From the IMG/VR virus record IMGVR_UViG_3300037502_000580, positions 23,452 through 87,451 of that record: a stretch of DNA of 64,000 bases. The stretch is one strand, 5' to 3'. The position numbers were made by a program, and so were the translations under genes. This document shows, one piece after another, positions 6,745 to 12,803 of this stretch (position 1 is its first letter; each line of letters opens with the position of its first letter). The notes below the pieces were generated by a model. That model was not told the DNA's origin and did no database searches. It was given only the letters and a program-made list of their open reading frames with translations. The DNA is from a virus.

Positions 6745-7815
6745 TTAGCGTGCTTTGGCAAAGATGTAGTTATTGCGTGTGGCCCAGTCAATGAATGACG
6801 CATGGCCTGCCGCCTTGGCGTTGTCAGACTCAAGTAGTGAACGCGCAAATACGCCTTGGTTCTCTTTGGGTAGACGCTCAAGGTAGATCATCCAGCGTTC
6901 GATGTTCTCGCGCTTAACATGTAAGACAGCCTTGTAGGTCATGATGCAGTTCGCCACGGGGTCACTCGGTATGCTTATGCCATGCGGGTCAGCGAGAATA
7001 GAATCGAAGGTCGGCATCTTGTCATCCAGGTTGATGAACGCATGCAGAGACCGCGCACCAGACTCGCCAATCGAACCGATCAAGGCTGCAAGCATTGGCT
7101 CATCACCGATTAACTTGCGCTTCTTCACGATGTTGGATGCCTTCTCAAACGAACGCGGAGAACAGAAGGCTGTCTGGACTTCTTTAGGGTTGAAGATGTA
7201 CTGGTTCTTGGCCTGGCTGGGGTCAAGATAGGAAGCCATGGTCTCGGGGTACTGATCAACGAACGCGATAACTTGTTCTGTCACGTTGTGACGGATCGCC
7301 CACTTGATCCACTCTTCAGCCGTGGGCTTACGGAAATTGACCACAGCCATACGGTTCTGGGCGTGCGCTTTGAGATGATCGCCTACGCCATCCTGCGACA
7401 GATTGCCCGTGGCAAAACGCAAAGACCCCTCGGGTAAGTAAGTGTCACCGATGCGCCCCTCAAGTAAGAGAGGCAATAACATGTTCTGCACAGACTGCGA
7501 TGCTTTGGTCAGCTCGTCCAGCATAAGAATGACGGGCCTGCCCGTGTGCAGTTTGAAGTGTGCGTTTGGATAATATCGCGTGCAGTTCAACTCTCTGTCG
7601 ATGAACGGCATTGCAATGTCGCCCAGGTCAAGGTTCGCGCAGTCGATGTACGCTACCTCGTGATCGGGGAATAACTTAGCAAGATCTTTGAGCATGGATG
7701 ACTTGCCAACACCAGGCTCGCCACGGAAAAGAATCGTGTCGGTCTGGCCCAGGTTTGCCACCATGGCAACGGCTTGCTCGTGATTTACGGAAGTTCCAAA
7801 TGTGATAGTACCCAT
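6745..7815 (-). CDS. MoxR-family AAA+ ATPase
   Basis: 356 residues. Walker A GEPGVGKS (32-39), Walker B ILMLDE (96-101) and sensor-type FATGN (134-138) are intact, as in MoxR/CobS ATPases that remodel VWA-containing partners. The VWA-metallopeptidase gene follows in the same unit. It is the first gene behind element P5 (7990-8015), with AAGGAG upstream of ATG 7815. An operator in the 180-bp leader and another in the coding region (HNVT) suggest heavy regulation. Confidence 0.9.
   Translation of the reverse strand: MGTITFGTSVNHEQAVAMVANLGQTDTILFRGEPGVGKSSMLKDLAKLFPDHEVAYIDCANLDLGDIAMPFIDRELNCTRYYPNAHFKLHTGRPVILMLDELTKASQSVQNMLLPLLLEGRIGDTYLPEGSLRFATGNLSQDGVGDHLKAHAQNRMAVVNFRKPTAEEWIKWAIRHNVTEQVIAFVDQYPETMASYLDPSQAKNQYIFNPKEVQTAFCSPRSFEKASNIVKKRKLIGDEPMLAALIGSIGESGARSLHAFINLDDKMPTFDSILADPHGISIPSDPVANCIMTYKAVLHVKRENIERWMIYLERLPKENQGVFARSLLESDNAKAAGHASFIDWATRNNYIFAKAR
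7280..7292. promoter_or_regulatory. GTCAC-N3-GTGAC palindrome 7
   Basis: GTCACGTTGTGAC inside the MoxR gene, read as His-Asn-Val-Thr. Confidence 0.8.
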
Positions 7816-7921
7816 GATGCGTAATGCTCCTTAAGATGTTAGAAAGATAAAACACAGGAATAAAAAATAAAAACAAAAACAAAACAAAACAAAACAACTA
7901 CATCTACCGCCTACATCTGCC

Positions 7922-7934
7922 GTCACAATGTGAC
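7922..7934. promoter_or_regulatory. GTCAC-N3-GTGAC palindrome 8
   Basis: GTCACAATGTGAC in the leader between element P5 and the MoxR start. The neighbouring bases 7862-7898 are an A-rich run with AAAAC repeats. Confidence 0.85.
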
Positions 7935-7989
7935 AGCCCCAGCCATACATCAACAACTTAATAGACAAATCTATAACCTACCCTTATTG

Positions 7990-8015
7990 GACAAGAAAAG
8001 CCGAACAAAAGTTCC
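7990..8015 (-). promoter_or_regulatory. GGAACTT-N16-GTC promoter-like element P5
   Basis: Minus-strand GGAACTT (8015-8009), 16 bp, then GTCCAATAAGGGTAG. The sequence after GTC is almost identical to P4 and close to P2. It drives the MoxR unit by position. Confidence 0.6.
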
Positions 8016-8031
8016 CTACCCCTGAAATGTT

Positions 8032-8211
8032 TCAGGTTACATTCAGGAAGTCTTGACCGAACCATCCACTGCTCCCATCGGCAAAGGCGATCTTGTAGTA
8101 GATGTTGTTGCCGAACCATTCCCACTCGACTACTAGTCCGGCATCATCAATGCCACGCACATCTACGACCTCGCCCACATTAAACATCTGCCCGATGTCA
8201 CTTTGTGACAC
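8032..8211 (-). CDS. Hypothetical small beta-rich protein
   Basis: About 59 residues: VGEVVDVRGIDDAGLVVEWE then FGNNIYYKIAFADGSSGWFG, resembling a small SH3-like barrel. GTG 8211 is chosen because GGAGG lies 5 bases upstream; GTG 8217 overlaps that ribosome site. The operator at 8197-8209 begins at codon 2, so a bound protein or the RNA hairpin could block initiation. It is the last gene of unit 4. Confidence 0.6.
   Translation of the reverse strand: MSQSDIGQMFNVGEVVDVRGIDDAGLVVEWEWFGNNIYYKIAFADGSSGWFGQDFLNVT
8197..8209. promoter_or_regulatory. GTCAC-N3-GTGAC palindrome 9
   Basis: GTCACTTTGTGAC at codons 2-6 of the small gene, read as (V)SQSD. This is a different frame from the HxVT copies. 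Confidence 0.8.
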
Positions 8212-8220
8212 GCTCACCTC

Positions 8221-8367
8221 CTAATAAGAAAGCATCATCAGAATCATGTAGGCCAGGAACGCAGCAAAGGCAAGACCAAGAACGCCTAAGAAGTCAAGGA
8301 ACACTGCCCTAAATTCCTTTGCCCGACGAATACGCCTACGCCTTTCGATTGAGTTGATTGAAGTCAT
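8221..8367 (-). CDS. Small single-span membrane protein
   Basis: 48 residues. A basic N terminus (IERRRRIRRAKEF) is followed by one hydrophobic segment (VFLDFLGVLGLAFAAFLAYM). ATG 8367 overlaps the upstream stop (ATGA) and the TAG at 8221 is 10 bases before the next start. Topology is probably N-in. No known family. Confidence 0.55.
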   Translation of the reverse strand: MTSINSIERRRRIRRAKEFRAVFLDFLGVLGLAFAAFLAYMILMMLSY

Positions 8368-8576
8368 ACATCTCCCCCTTTTTCTCCGCGTGAATAGATC
8401 GTGTCCATCGTCTCTGCTACGAACGACAGGGCAATGCGCTTCTCAGTGCCACTACGAAACGCCGCCACAGCCAGCACGAACGCTAGTGCTGGTATCACTT
8501 GATCGATATGGTGACCATTGAGCGCCTCATCTATCTGCATGAGTAGGCGCTTGTACTTCTTATCGTCTATTTCCAT
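8364..8576 (-). CDS. Hypothetical protein, possible membrane segment
   Basis: 70 residues beginning MEIDDKKYKRLLMQIDEALN, with a hydrophobic stretch VIPALAFVLAVAAF. The ATG at 8576 follows AGGTAGGG. It is tightly packed between coupled genes of unit 4. Function is not recognised. Confidence 0.6.
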   Translation of the reverse strand: MEIDDKKYKRLLMQIDEALNGHHIDQVIPALAFVLAVAAFRSGTEKRIALSFVAETMDTIYSRGEKGGDV

Positions 8577-8580
8577 TTCC

Positions 8581-8883
8581 CTACCTCCATGTCCTATGCG
8601 TCTCCGCAACATGCTCCATCCCGTCGTACTCCTCGACGAACCACTCCACGCCATCCGGCACAGAGAGAACCTTCAACTCGGCGTAGTTACCATTGGCCCT
8701 ATCGCCTAACTCCTCAACGACTGCCACCAGATCGGCATCGTCGCGGGGCAGGAAATACTCCAGGGTCGCCTTGGCCTCATCGTTGTCCTCGTAGTTCTCA
8801 CCCTTGCGAATCGCTAACATCTTTATGGCAAGGTCAGACAGTCCGAACCCGCCATAGCATCTATTAACCACGACTTTCTGCAT
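8581..8883 (-). CDS. Conserved phage protein (VVVNRCYGGFGLS type)
   Basis: 100 residues starting MQKVVVNRCYGGFGLSDLAI, a signature N terminus seen in short proteins of many proteobacterial phages. An acidic C terminus (DDADLVAVVEELGDRANGNY, EWFVEEYDGMEHV) follows. The ATG at 8883 is two bases after the stop of the upstream peptide gene. No biochemical role is established for this type. Confidence 0.7.
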   Translation of the reverse strand: MQKVVVNRCYGGFGLSDLAIKMLAIRKGENYEDNDEAKATLEYFLPRDDADLVAVVEELGDRANGNYAELKVLSVPDGVEWFVEEYDGMEHVAETHRTWR

Positions 8884-8884
8884 C

Positions 8885-8968
8885 TCAAATCCCCCACACA
8901 TTTAAAAGAATCAGCCCACCGCACACGGTCAGCACTAGGAAATAAAAAATAAAGATCATCTGTCCCAT
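8885..8968 (-). CDS. Tiny membrane peptide
   Basis: 27 residues, MGQMIFIFYFLVLTVCGGLI plus LLNVWGI, almost entirely one transmembrane helix. AAGGAGAACGAG precedes the ATG. The tight fit between neighbouring genes and the strong ribosome site support it as real. Confidence 0.55.
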   Translation of the reverse strand: MGQMIFIFYFLVLTVCGGLILLNVWGI

Positions 8969-8978
8969 CTCGTTCTCC

Positions 8979-9290
8979 TTATGGTCTACCATCAGCGCCA
9001 ACCCAACCCATGCCGACATAGTCGCTAGGGTCTTCGTAGTTCTCAACCATGTCCATGTGGTCAGCGATTGTCCACACGGGCTTCTGCTTGCCGTCGAACC
9101 CGAACGCTCTCCACTTGTACAACGCGAACGGCACACATGACTTATGCTCTCCTCCTTTCATGGCATTAATCAATCGCCAATTCCAATGATCTGTTACTCG
9201 GTTGGAATGGTTGTATGCCCATGTCCATGGTTGTGGTCGTTTGCATGTCCACGGCTGTGGGCGCTTGCTGTATCTTTCCGCTCTGTTCAT
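8979..9290 (-). CDS. Hypothetical Trp-rich protein
   Basis: 103 residues. KRPQPWT occurs twice near the N terminus, then AYNHSNRVTDHWNWRLINAM and VWTIADHMDMVENYEDPSDY. It starts at ATG 9290 directly after the upstream stop (9292-9294). The tandem seven-residue repeat reflects a local DNA duplication. Function is unknown. Confidence 0.6.
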   Translation of the reverse strand: MNRAERYSKRPQPWTCKRPQPWTWAYNHSNRVTDHWNWRLINAMKGGEHKSCVPFALYKWRAFGFDGKQKPVWTIADHMDMVENYEDPSDYVGMGWVGADGRP

Positions 9291-9291
9291 C

Positions 9292-9549
9292 TCACACCGC
9301 CTTTCCGTCACTTTGTGACACCTCACGAAGCCTCTGAACCAAGGCCACCAAACTCTCATCTATGCAGTCGTCATCACCGAACGCGCCCATGTCACCGTCG
9401 AACAAGGCAAGGAACTCGGCACACTCACCGCTAACTTCTTCAGCCGTGGCCTGCAGTATCTGCTCATCGCGGTTGTCGTCCTGAACCAGCAACGCAAGGG
9501 CATACGCCCGCTCTAACATCTCAATCAATCTATCCATACTCTCGTCCAT
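9292..9549 (-). CDS. Hypothetical acidic helical protein
   Basis: 85 residues, acidic and helical (DRLIEMLERAYALALLVQDD, FLALFDGDMGAFGDDDC). It starts at ATG 9549, one base after the upstream stop, and its C terminus (VSQSDGKAV) is encoded by the operator at 9307-9319. No known family. Confidence 0.65.
   Translation of the reverse strand: MDESMDRLIEMLERAYALALLVQDDNRDEQILQATAEEVSGECAEFLALFDGDMGAFGDDDCIDESLVALVQRLREVSQSDGKAV
9307..9319. promoter_or_regulatory. GTCAC-N3-GTGAC palindrome 10
   Basis: GTCACTTTGTGAC at the 3' end of the 9292-9549 gene, read as (V)SQSD, just before the next ATG (9290). Confidence 0.8.
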
Positions 9550-9550
9550 C

Positions 9551-9841
9551 TCACACCCCCTCGTTGACTAAACCGCCTTTGTTGTTGATGCCCACTGCCG
9601 CCTCGCGTGCGAAGGCAGAAGTGAAGTACATCGCCCCTTGTTTGTGTGGTGTTAAAACACACCATAACTTCCTATCCTGTCTTGCCTGCTCCTCGCCACA
9701 CTCAAGGCACACGCGCTTGCCAATCTGCCACCGGGCGAACTCAATGTAGTCACCGCACATGCGGCACTGCGGATCATTGAAGTCGCGGGTTTCTGGTTGC
9801 TGATGTGTGTGGTGTTGTTGGTACTGCGTTTTGGTTTGCAT
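9551..9841 (-). CDS. Small zinc-ribbon protein
   Basis: About 96 residues. A Gln/His-rich N terminus is followed by CRMCGDYIEFARWQIGKRVC and LECGEE, giving CxxC-x15-CxxC zinc-ribbon spacing. The ATG at 9841 is preferred (GGAG 7 bases upstream); an ATG at 9847 overlaps the ribosome site. It is the first gene behind P4, with an operator in its leader at 9865. Confidence 0.7.
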   Translation of the reverse strand: MQTKTQYQQHHTHQQPETRDFNDPQCRMCGDYIEFARWQIGKRVCLECGEEQARQDRKLWCVLTPHKQGAMYFTSAFAREAAVGINNKGGLVNEGV

Positions 9842-9864
9842 GCTCATCTCCAGGTTTGCGGGGT

Positions 9865-9877
9865 GTCACATTGTGAC
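9865..9877. promoter_or_regulatory. GTCAC-N3-GTGAC palindrome 11
   Basis: GTCACATTGTGAC between P4 and the zinc-ribbon gene. Flanking GGGGT and ACCCC lengthen the potential hairpin. Confidence 0.85.
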
Positions 9878-9931
9878 GACCCCAGGGGTTAAAGAAAAAT
9901 CAAACACAAAAACTTATCCCTACCCTTATTG

Positions 9932-9957
9932 GACAACGAAACCTGATGATAAGTTCC
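9932..9957 (-). promoter_or_regulatory. GGAACTT-N16-GTC promoter-like element P4
   Basis: Minus-strand GGAACTT (9957-9951), 16 bp, then GTCCAATAAGGGTAGGG. It heads unit 4 (9841 to 8032). Confidence 0.6.
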
Positions 9958-9973
9958 CTAAAGCTGAATTAAA

Positions 9974-10357
9974 TCAAGGACTTACACGACTACCCACCCT
10001 CCTCTTTTTCTCCTCATCAAACAACACCCCGCTGAGCGCCTCGACCACCAGCATCCCCGTGGCTATGCCCATCGAATACCTACCATGCCCACGCCCTGCG
10101 GCATGCAGTCCTCGGTTGATAACTTCTCCTAAATTAAACTGCCGTACCATCTGCCCTACCGACTCCCCCTGCTCATCGAACTCCAGCCGTGCTATCTGTA
10201 AGTTGGGGTTGCACAGCCCGTACTCTTTGACCACACCCGCCAGCACATAGAACGCCTGCGCTTCGTACTCATAGGTGTCAAGTTGTTGTCGTAGCAGGGT
10301 TATTTGTTGTTGCAGTTGGTTTATTTGGTTTATCAGGTCTGCTCGTTCGTCTTTCAT
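9974..10357 (-). CDS. Hypothetical coiled-coil protein
   Basis: 127 residues. The N-terminal coiled coil (LINQINQLQQQITLLRQQLD) is followed by a globular part with VKEYGLCNPNLQIARLEFDE and a Gly/Arg region GLHAAGRGHGRYSMGIATGM. The ATG at 10357 overlaps the stop of the degenerate HNH gene (ATGA), so the two are coupled. No family is recognised. Confidence 0.6.
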   Translation of the reverse strand: MKDERADLINQINQLQQQITLLRQQLDTYEYEAQAFYVLAGVVKEYGLCNPNLQIARLEFDEQGESVGQMVRQFNLGEVINRGLHAAGRGHGRYSMGIATGMLVVEALSGVLFDEEKKRRVGSRVSP

Positions 10358-11097
10358 TTTCTCCCCCGTATCGCACTGGCGATTAACTCGTCTAGTTTTA
10401 CCCTCAATAACTCAGCCACCACGGCATCGGCTAACTCATCTTCCTTGACCTCCACGGTTCGCAGTGTCTTCATCTCGTCTTTGACTGTCTTCACCTCATC
10501 CTTTAGTGCCCTGAGTTCCAGCTTTAGTTCCTTGATGTTGTCGAGAATCTGCTGACCCAGGCTGATCTTGGGGGCTATGTTGTTTGGGTTAGTTGCGTGG
10601 GTTGCGCCAGGGGTTGCGTTGCCCGTTGCGCCGGGGGTTGCGTGTTCTTGATTCAGTGGATCCTGCTCTAACTTCTCATTGACTCGCCTGTTGTGCTTGG
10701 TGCGCGGCCCCTCGGATAGTTGGCAGTGGGCGGGGTTCACACACAAGGGGTTGCGGCATACCCGTGTGATGCGCCCAAGGGTTGCGGGGTCTTGGTGCAG
10801 GAGGGTGTTCAGGCGTTTGAAGATGTAAGAGTGCGCGGGGTAATTCATGTACCGGGCGGAGCCTTGGTTCTTGTCGGTTGCGCCTTGCCATTCCCAGCAG
10901 GGGAGGCCTTTGGTTTGGGGGGTGAGTTTGGCGGCAAGGGCCAGCTTCACGGGGTCTGTCACGATGTGACAGTTCTGCCGAACCCAGGCGAGGAACTCGC
11001 TCTTTTGGGGGTCTGATAATGGTTGATCATCGCGTAGGGGAATTCCGGCACGGTCGATGAATTTGGGGTGTGGGGTGGTTTGGGGGACGAAACGCAT
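10354..11097 (-). CDS. Degenerate HNH-type protein with coiled-coil tail
   Basis: 247 residues. The middle has PCWEWQGAT (66-74), YPAHSYIFKRLN (86-97) and CRNPLCVNPAHCQL (114-127), the layout of phage HNH endonucleases. The first catalytic His of the usual V-x-H-x-C is replaced by Arg (TRVC), so cutting may be lost while DNA binding remains. ATPGAT repeats (152-167) and a Lys/Glu coiled coil (about 180-225) follow. The DNA is rich in repeated GGTTGCG. It sits next to the origin-like locus and could bind DNA there; that is inference. An operator encodes HIVT (44-47). Confidence 0.7.
   Translation of the reverse strand: MRFVPQTTPHPKFIDRAGIPLRDDQPLSDPQKSEFLAWVRQNCHIVTDPVKLALAAKLTPQTKGLPCWEWQGATDKNQGSARYMNYPAHSYIFKRLNTLLHQDPATLGRITRVCRNPLCVNPAHCQLSEGPRTKHNRRVNEKLEQDPLNQEHATPGATGNATPGATHATNPNNIAPKISLGQQILDNIKELKLELRALKDEVKTVKDEMKTLRTVEVKEDELADAVVAELLRVKLDELIASAIRGRK
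10958..10970. promoter_or_regulatory. GTCAC-N3-GTGAC palindrome 12
   Basis: GTCACGATGTGAC inside the degenerate HNH gene, read as His-Ile-Val-Thr. Confidence 0.8.
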
Positions 11098-11133
11098 GGG
11101 GTGGACTCCGTGAGTGTGGGGGGAAAAGGGTTC

Positions 11134-11158
11134 GACAGGGGAGGCGTGGGGAAGTTCC
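11134..11158 (-). promoter_or_regulatory. GGAACTT-N15-GTC promoter-like element P3
   Basis: Minus-strand GGAACTT (11158-11152), 15 bp of C-rich spacer, then GTCGAACCC. It lies about 40 bp before the degenerate HNH gene. Six bp upstream is the GTTTACA palindrome rather than a GTCAC palindrome. Confidence 0.5.
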
Positions 11159-11164
11159 AGCGTG

Positions 11165-11181
11165 GTTTACAGATTGTAAAC
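11165..11181. promoter_or_regulatory. GTTTACA-N3-TGTAAAC palindrome, copy A
   Basis: GTTTACAGATTGTAAAC, a perfect 7-bp inverted repeat with a 3-bp spacer, just upstream of P3. It has the same N3 spacing as the GTCAC operator class but a different half-site. Confidence 0.75.
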
Positions 11182-11307
11182 GATAGGGTAAATGGGGTGG
11201 GTGTTGTAATTTTGCGTCATAAATTTCTTTAATTTACTTATATATTACTAATTTGTTTGAGCTGAACATTATTATATTACCTTTTTTCTAAATTTCCGAG
11301 GAAAATC

Positions 11308-11418
11308 ATGCGCGGAGCAAAAAATACCCCTTTTTTACGGTTTACAATCTGTAAACCAACGAAACGACATTTTTGGGAACGCCAAAACTGCCGGAAAAAA
11401 AGAAAAAAGGTAATATAA
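11308..11418 (+). CDS. Possible small basic peptide in the inverted repeat
   Basis: 36 residues starting MRGAKNTPFLRFTICKPTKR, very basic at the end (CRKKRKKVI). GAGGAAAATC precedes the ATG, a fair ribosome site. It would be the only plus-strand gene in the left arm and it spans palindrome copy B, so chance coding is likely. Confidence 0.2.
   Translation: MRGAKNTPFLRFTICKPTKRHFWERQNCRKKRKKVI
11340..11356. promoter_or_regulatory. GTTTACA-N3-TGTAAAC palindrome, copy B
   Basis: GTTTACAATCTGTAAAC lies within 3 bp of the symmetry centre of the nested inverted repeat. Confidence 0.75.
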
Positions 11419-11511
11419 TAGTAGTGTAGTAGTAGTAGTATAGTAATATATAAGTAAATTAATGAAATTTAATATCTCCTAAGCAATGCTTGTGCCAACT
11501 TTCGGGGGAGT

Positions 11512-11524
11512 GTCACAAAGTGAC
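11512..11524. promoter_or_regulatory. GTCAC-N3-GTGAC palindrome 13
   Basis: GTCACAAAGTGAC, intergenic, between the inverted repeat and the duplicated block. Confidence 0.85.
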
Positions 11525-11546
11525 AAAAAAACTGCTTTTTTGCGGT

Positions 11547-11592
11547 TGATGGCGAGAATTCGTGCGATACCAGTTCCCCCTGCAAAGGGCCA
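11547..11592. repeat. Duplicated intergenic block, copy 1
   Basis: A 46-bp segment almost identical to 12414-12459, with a GAATTCG core and a CAGTTCCCCC run. Each copy sits between the terminator of one unit and the promoter of the next. Confidence 0.7.
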
Positions 11593-11624
11593 TGGATCCC
11601 TGCGGGTAAGATGTTCATGGGTGT

Positions 11625-11637
11625 GTCACATTGTGAC
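11625..11637. promoter_or_regulatory. GTCAC-N3-GTGAC palindrome 14
   Basis: GTCACATTGTGAC, intergenic, 6 bp beyond the unit-2 terminator. Confidence 0.85.
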
Positions 11638-11643
11638 AGGCGC

Positions 11644-11669
11644 AAAAAAACCCCAGGTGTTGCCTGGGG
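11644..11669 (-). terminator. Rho-independent terminator of unit 2
   Basis: CCCCAGG/CCTGGGG, a 7-bp stem with a 5-nt loop, followed on the minus strand by seven Ts. It is directly downstream of the 11689-12267 gene. Confidence 0.85.
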
Positions 11670-11688
11670 TGTTAAGGGTTGGGGTTGC

Positions 11689-12267
11689 TTAGACTGCTTC
11701 TTTGAGGAGTCCGTCTTCGATTGCCGCTTCTTCGATATCGGGCCACATGGTCAACAGGTTCTCGACCGCCTGGGGTTCGCACTGCGACAGGTGATTGCGG
11801 AGAACACGCAACGCTTCCGCTACTTTGTCATAGGATGTTGTACCCGAACCCGTCCCTGGCGCCGCTTCCCTAGGCGTGTACCGATCTAGCCCTAAGATCT
11901 CAACGCAGTAGGTCAAGAATCGGCTGTACTGCTCACGCGGATTACCGCCTGATTCCGAACGCGCCTTGACACGCTCGACGATTGCCGTCTTGATACCCTG
12001 GGCGTATTCCTTGTGGGTCTTCGCCTGTTCAGAGTTCTCCGATTTCAGGAAATCGACCGCACGCTTCGCTTCCTTGACGATTGCCGGATCACGCTTGCTC
12101 AGCATCGCGTAGTGGATCCACTCAGACCCGAACAGGTTGATTGCCTCGTGGGCGGAAGCACGCCACTGCGCCTTGATTGATTCTCTTGCCTGGGACTCGA
12201 TATCGAGAGCCTGGTCAACGATAGCGGCGAACACTGCGAACTTCTCAACGGTTGTTTGAACTTGCAT
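11689..12267 (-). CDS. Paralogue A of a duplicated phage protein
   Basis: 192 residues starting MQVQTTVEKFAVFAAIVDQA. It is helical throughout, with WIHYAMLSKRD, VKARSESGGNPREQYSRFL and a near-invariant block TGSGTTSYDKVAEALRVLRN shared with paralogue B (13019-13603). ATG 12267 follows GGAGATTCAAAA; the leader is also shared with paralogue B. It is transcribed alone behind P2 and closed by its own terminator. The family is not recognised. The Ser/Thr-Gly segment followed by a helix could be a flexible linker. Duplication with strong retention suggests a dosage or subfunction role. Confidence 0.75.
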   Translation of the reverse strand: MQVQTTVEKFAVFAAIVDQALDIESQARESIKAQWRASAHEAINLFGSEWIHYAMLSKRDPAIVKEAKRAVDFLKSENSEQAKTHKEYAQGIKTAIVERVKARSESGGNPREQYSRFLTYCVEILGLDRYTPREAAPGTGSGTTSYDKVAEALRVLRNHLSQCEPQAVENLLTMWPDIEEAAIEDGLLKEAV

Positions 12268-12288
12268 TTTTGAATCTCCTGGTAAGAT

Positions 12289-12301
12289 GTCACAATGTGA
12301 C
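12289..12301. promoter_or_regulatory. GTCAC-N3-GTGAC palindrome 15
   Basis: GTCACAATGTGAC between P2 and the paralogue A start. Confidence 0.85.
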
Positions 12302-12341
12302 AGGGTTGGTTTAACATCATTACTGCGTCCTACCCTTATAA

Positions 12342-12367
12342 GACAATGAAACCTGGTGATAAGTTCC
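12342..12367 (-). promoter_or_regulatory. GGAACTT-N16-GTC promoter-like element P2
   Basis: Minus-strand GGAACTT (12367-12361), 16 bp, then GTCTTATAAGGGTAGG. It is abutted upstream by an operator (12368) and followed downstream by another (12289), the clearest operator-promoter-operator layout in the window. Confidence 0.65.
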
Positions 12368-12380
12368 GTCACAGTGTGAC
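12368..12380. promoter_or_regulatory. GTCAC-N3-GTGAC palindrome 16
   Basis: GTCACAGTGTGAC, directly touching the GGAACTT of P2, as palindrome 2 does at P6. Confidence 0.85.
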
Positions 12381-12413
12381 AAGTCCAGGCGCAACTGGCG
12401 AGGCATTGCTGGG

Positions 12414-12459
12414 TGATGGCGAGAATTCGTACGATACCAGTTCCCCCCGCGCAGGGCCG
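12414..12459. repeat. Duplicated intergenic block, copy 2
   Basis: Nearly identical to 11547-11592. Differences are single bases (for example GTGCG versus GTACG) and the stretch after the C-run. Confidence 0.7.
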
Positions 12460-12474
12460 GTGCATGCAGGCAGT

Positions 12475-12487
12475 GTCACATTGTGAC
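12475..12487. promoter_or_regulatory. GTCAC-N3-GTGAC palindrome 17
   Basis: GTCACATTGTGAC, intergenic, between the duplicated block and the unit-1 terminator. Confidence 0.85.
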
Positions 12488-12511
12488 GGGTCAGTGCAAG
12501 AATTTCGGGCG

Positions 12512-12538
12512 AAAAAAAAACCCGCCGATTGGCGGGTT
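12512..12538 (-). terminator. Rho-independent terminator of unit 1
   Basis: AACCCGCC/GGCGGGTT stem with a 4-nt loop, followed on the minus strand by a run of Ts. It lies downstream of the 12557-12778 gene. Confidence 0.85.
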
Positions 12539-12556
12539 ATGTGGAGGGGGGCGGAC

Positions 12557-12778
12557 CTAGATTTTAAAGAGGGTTCCCCGTCTGAGGTTCCCGTATCTGA
12601 TCATGATATCGGTAAACCCATCTGCCTTCAGTGCCTCAGTATCGCGGGAGCTGAGGTATCCGTGAACCTTCATACTCTCGGCCTTGAAATCTTTCCCGGC
12701 CTGCCAATCTGCCATGGCTTCCTTCGCGTTTTTGTAGTCACGGCCATATGCGGGGGATACAGTTAAAAGGTTAATCAT
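12557..12778 (-). CDS. Conserved small phage protein (PAYGRDYK type)
   Basis: 73 residues: VSPAYGRDYKNAKEAMADWQ, AGKDFKAES and IMIRYGNLRRGTLFKI. The 'PAYGRDYKxxKxxxxDWxxGKDF...IRY' pattern is widespread in short phage proteins of unknown function. ATG 12778 follows GGAGAAAAC. It is the last gene of unit 1, before the terminator at 12512. Confidence 0.75.
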   Translation of the reverse strand: MINLLTVSPAYGRDYKNAKEAMADWQAGKDFKAESMKVHGYLSSRDTEALKADGFTDIMIRYGNLRRGTLFKI

Positions 12779-12803
12779 TGTTTTCTCCTGAGATGTTAAA
12801 GGG

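Larger units (their letters stand above)
11221..11470. repeat. Nested AT-rich inverted repeat, origin-like
   Basis: Outer arms 11221-11250 and 11441-11470 are reverse complements over 30 bp with one mismatch. Inner arms 11270-11289 and 11401-11420 are perfect over 20 bp. Both pairs are centred at about 11345, and palindrome copy B (11340-11356) lies almost at that centre. The region is much more AT-rich than its surroundings and contains almost no convincing gene. Symmetry, low melting energy and iterated palindromes fit a replication origin or other initiator-protein complex; no initiator is identified. Confidence 0.7.

Noticed and set aside
10720-11016. Plus-strand 98-codon Gly/Val-rich frame
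   Set aside because: It lies opposite the degenerate HNH gene, in a GGTTGCG-rich stretch that gives open frames on both strands.
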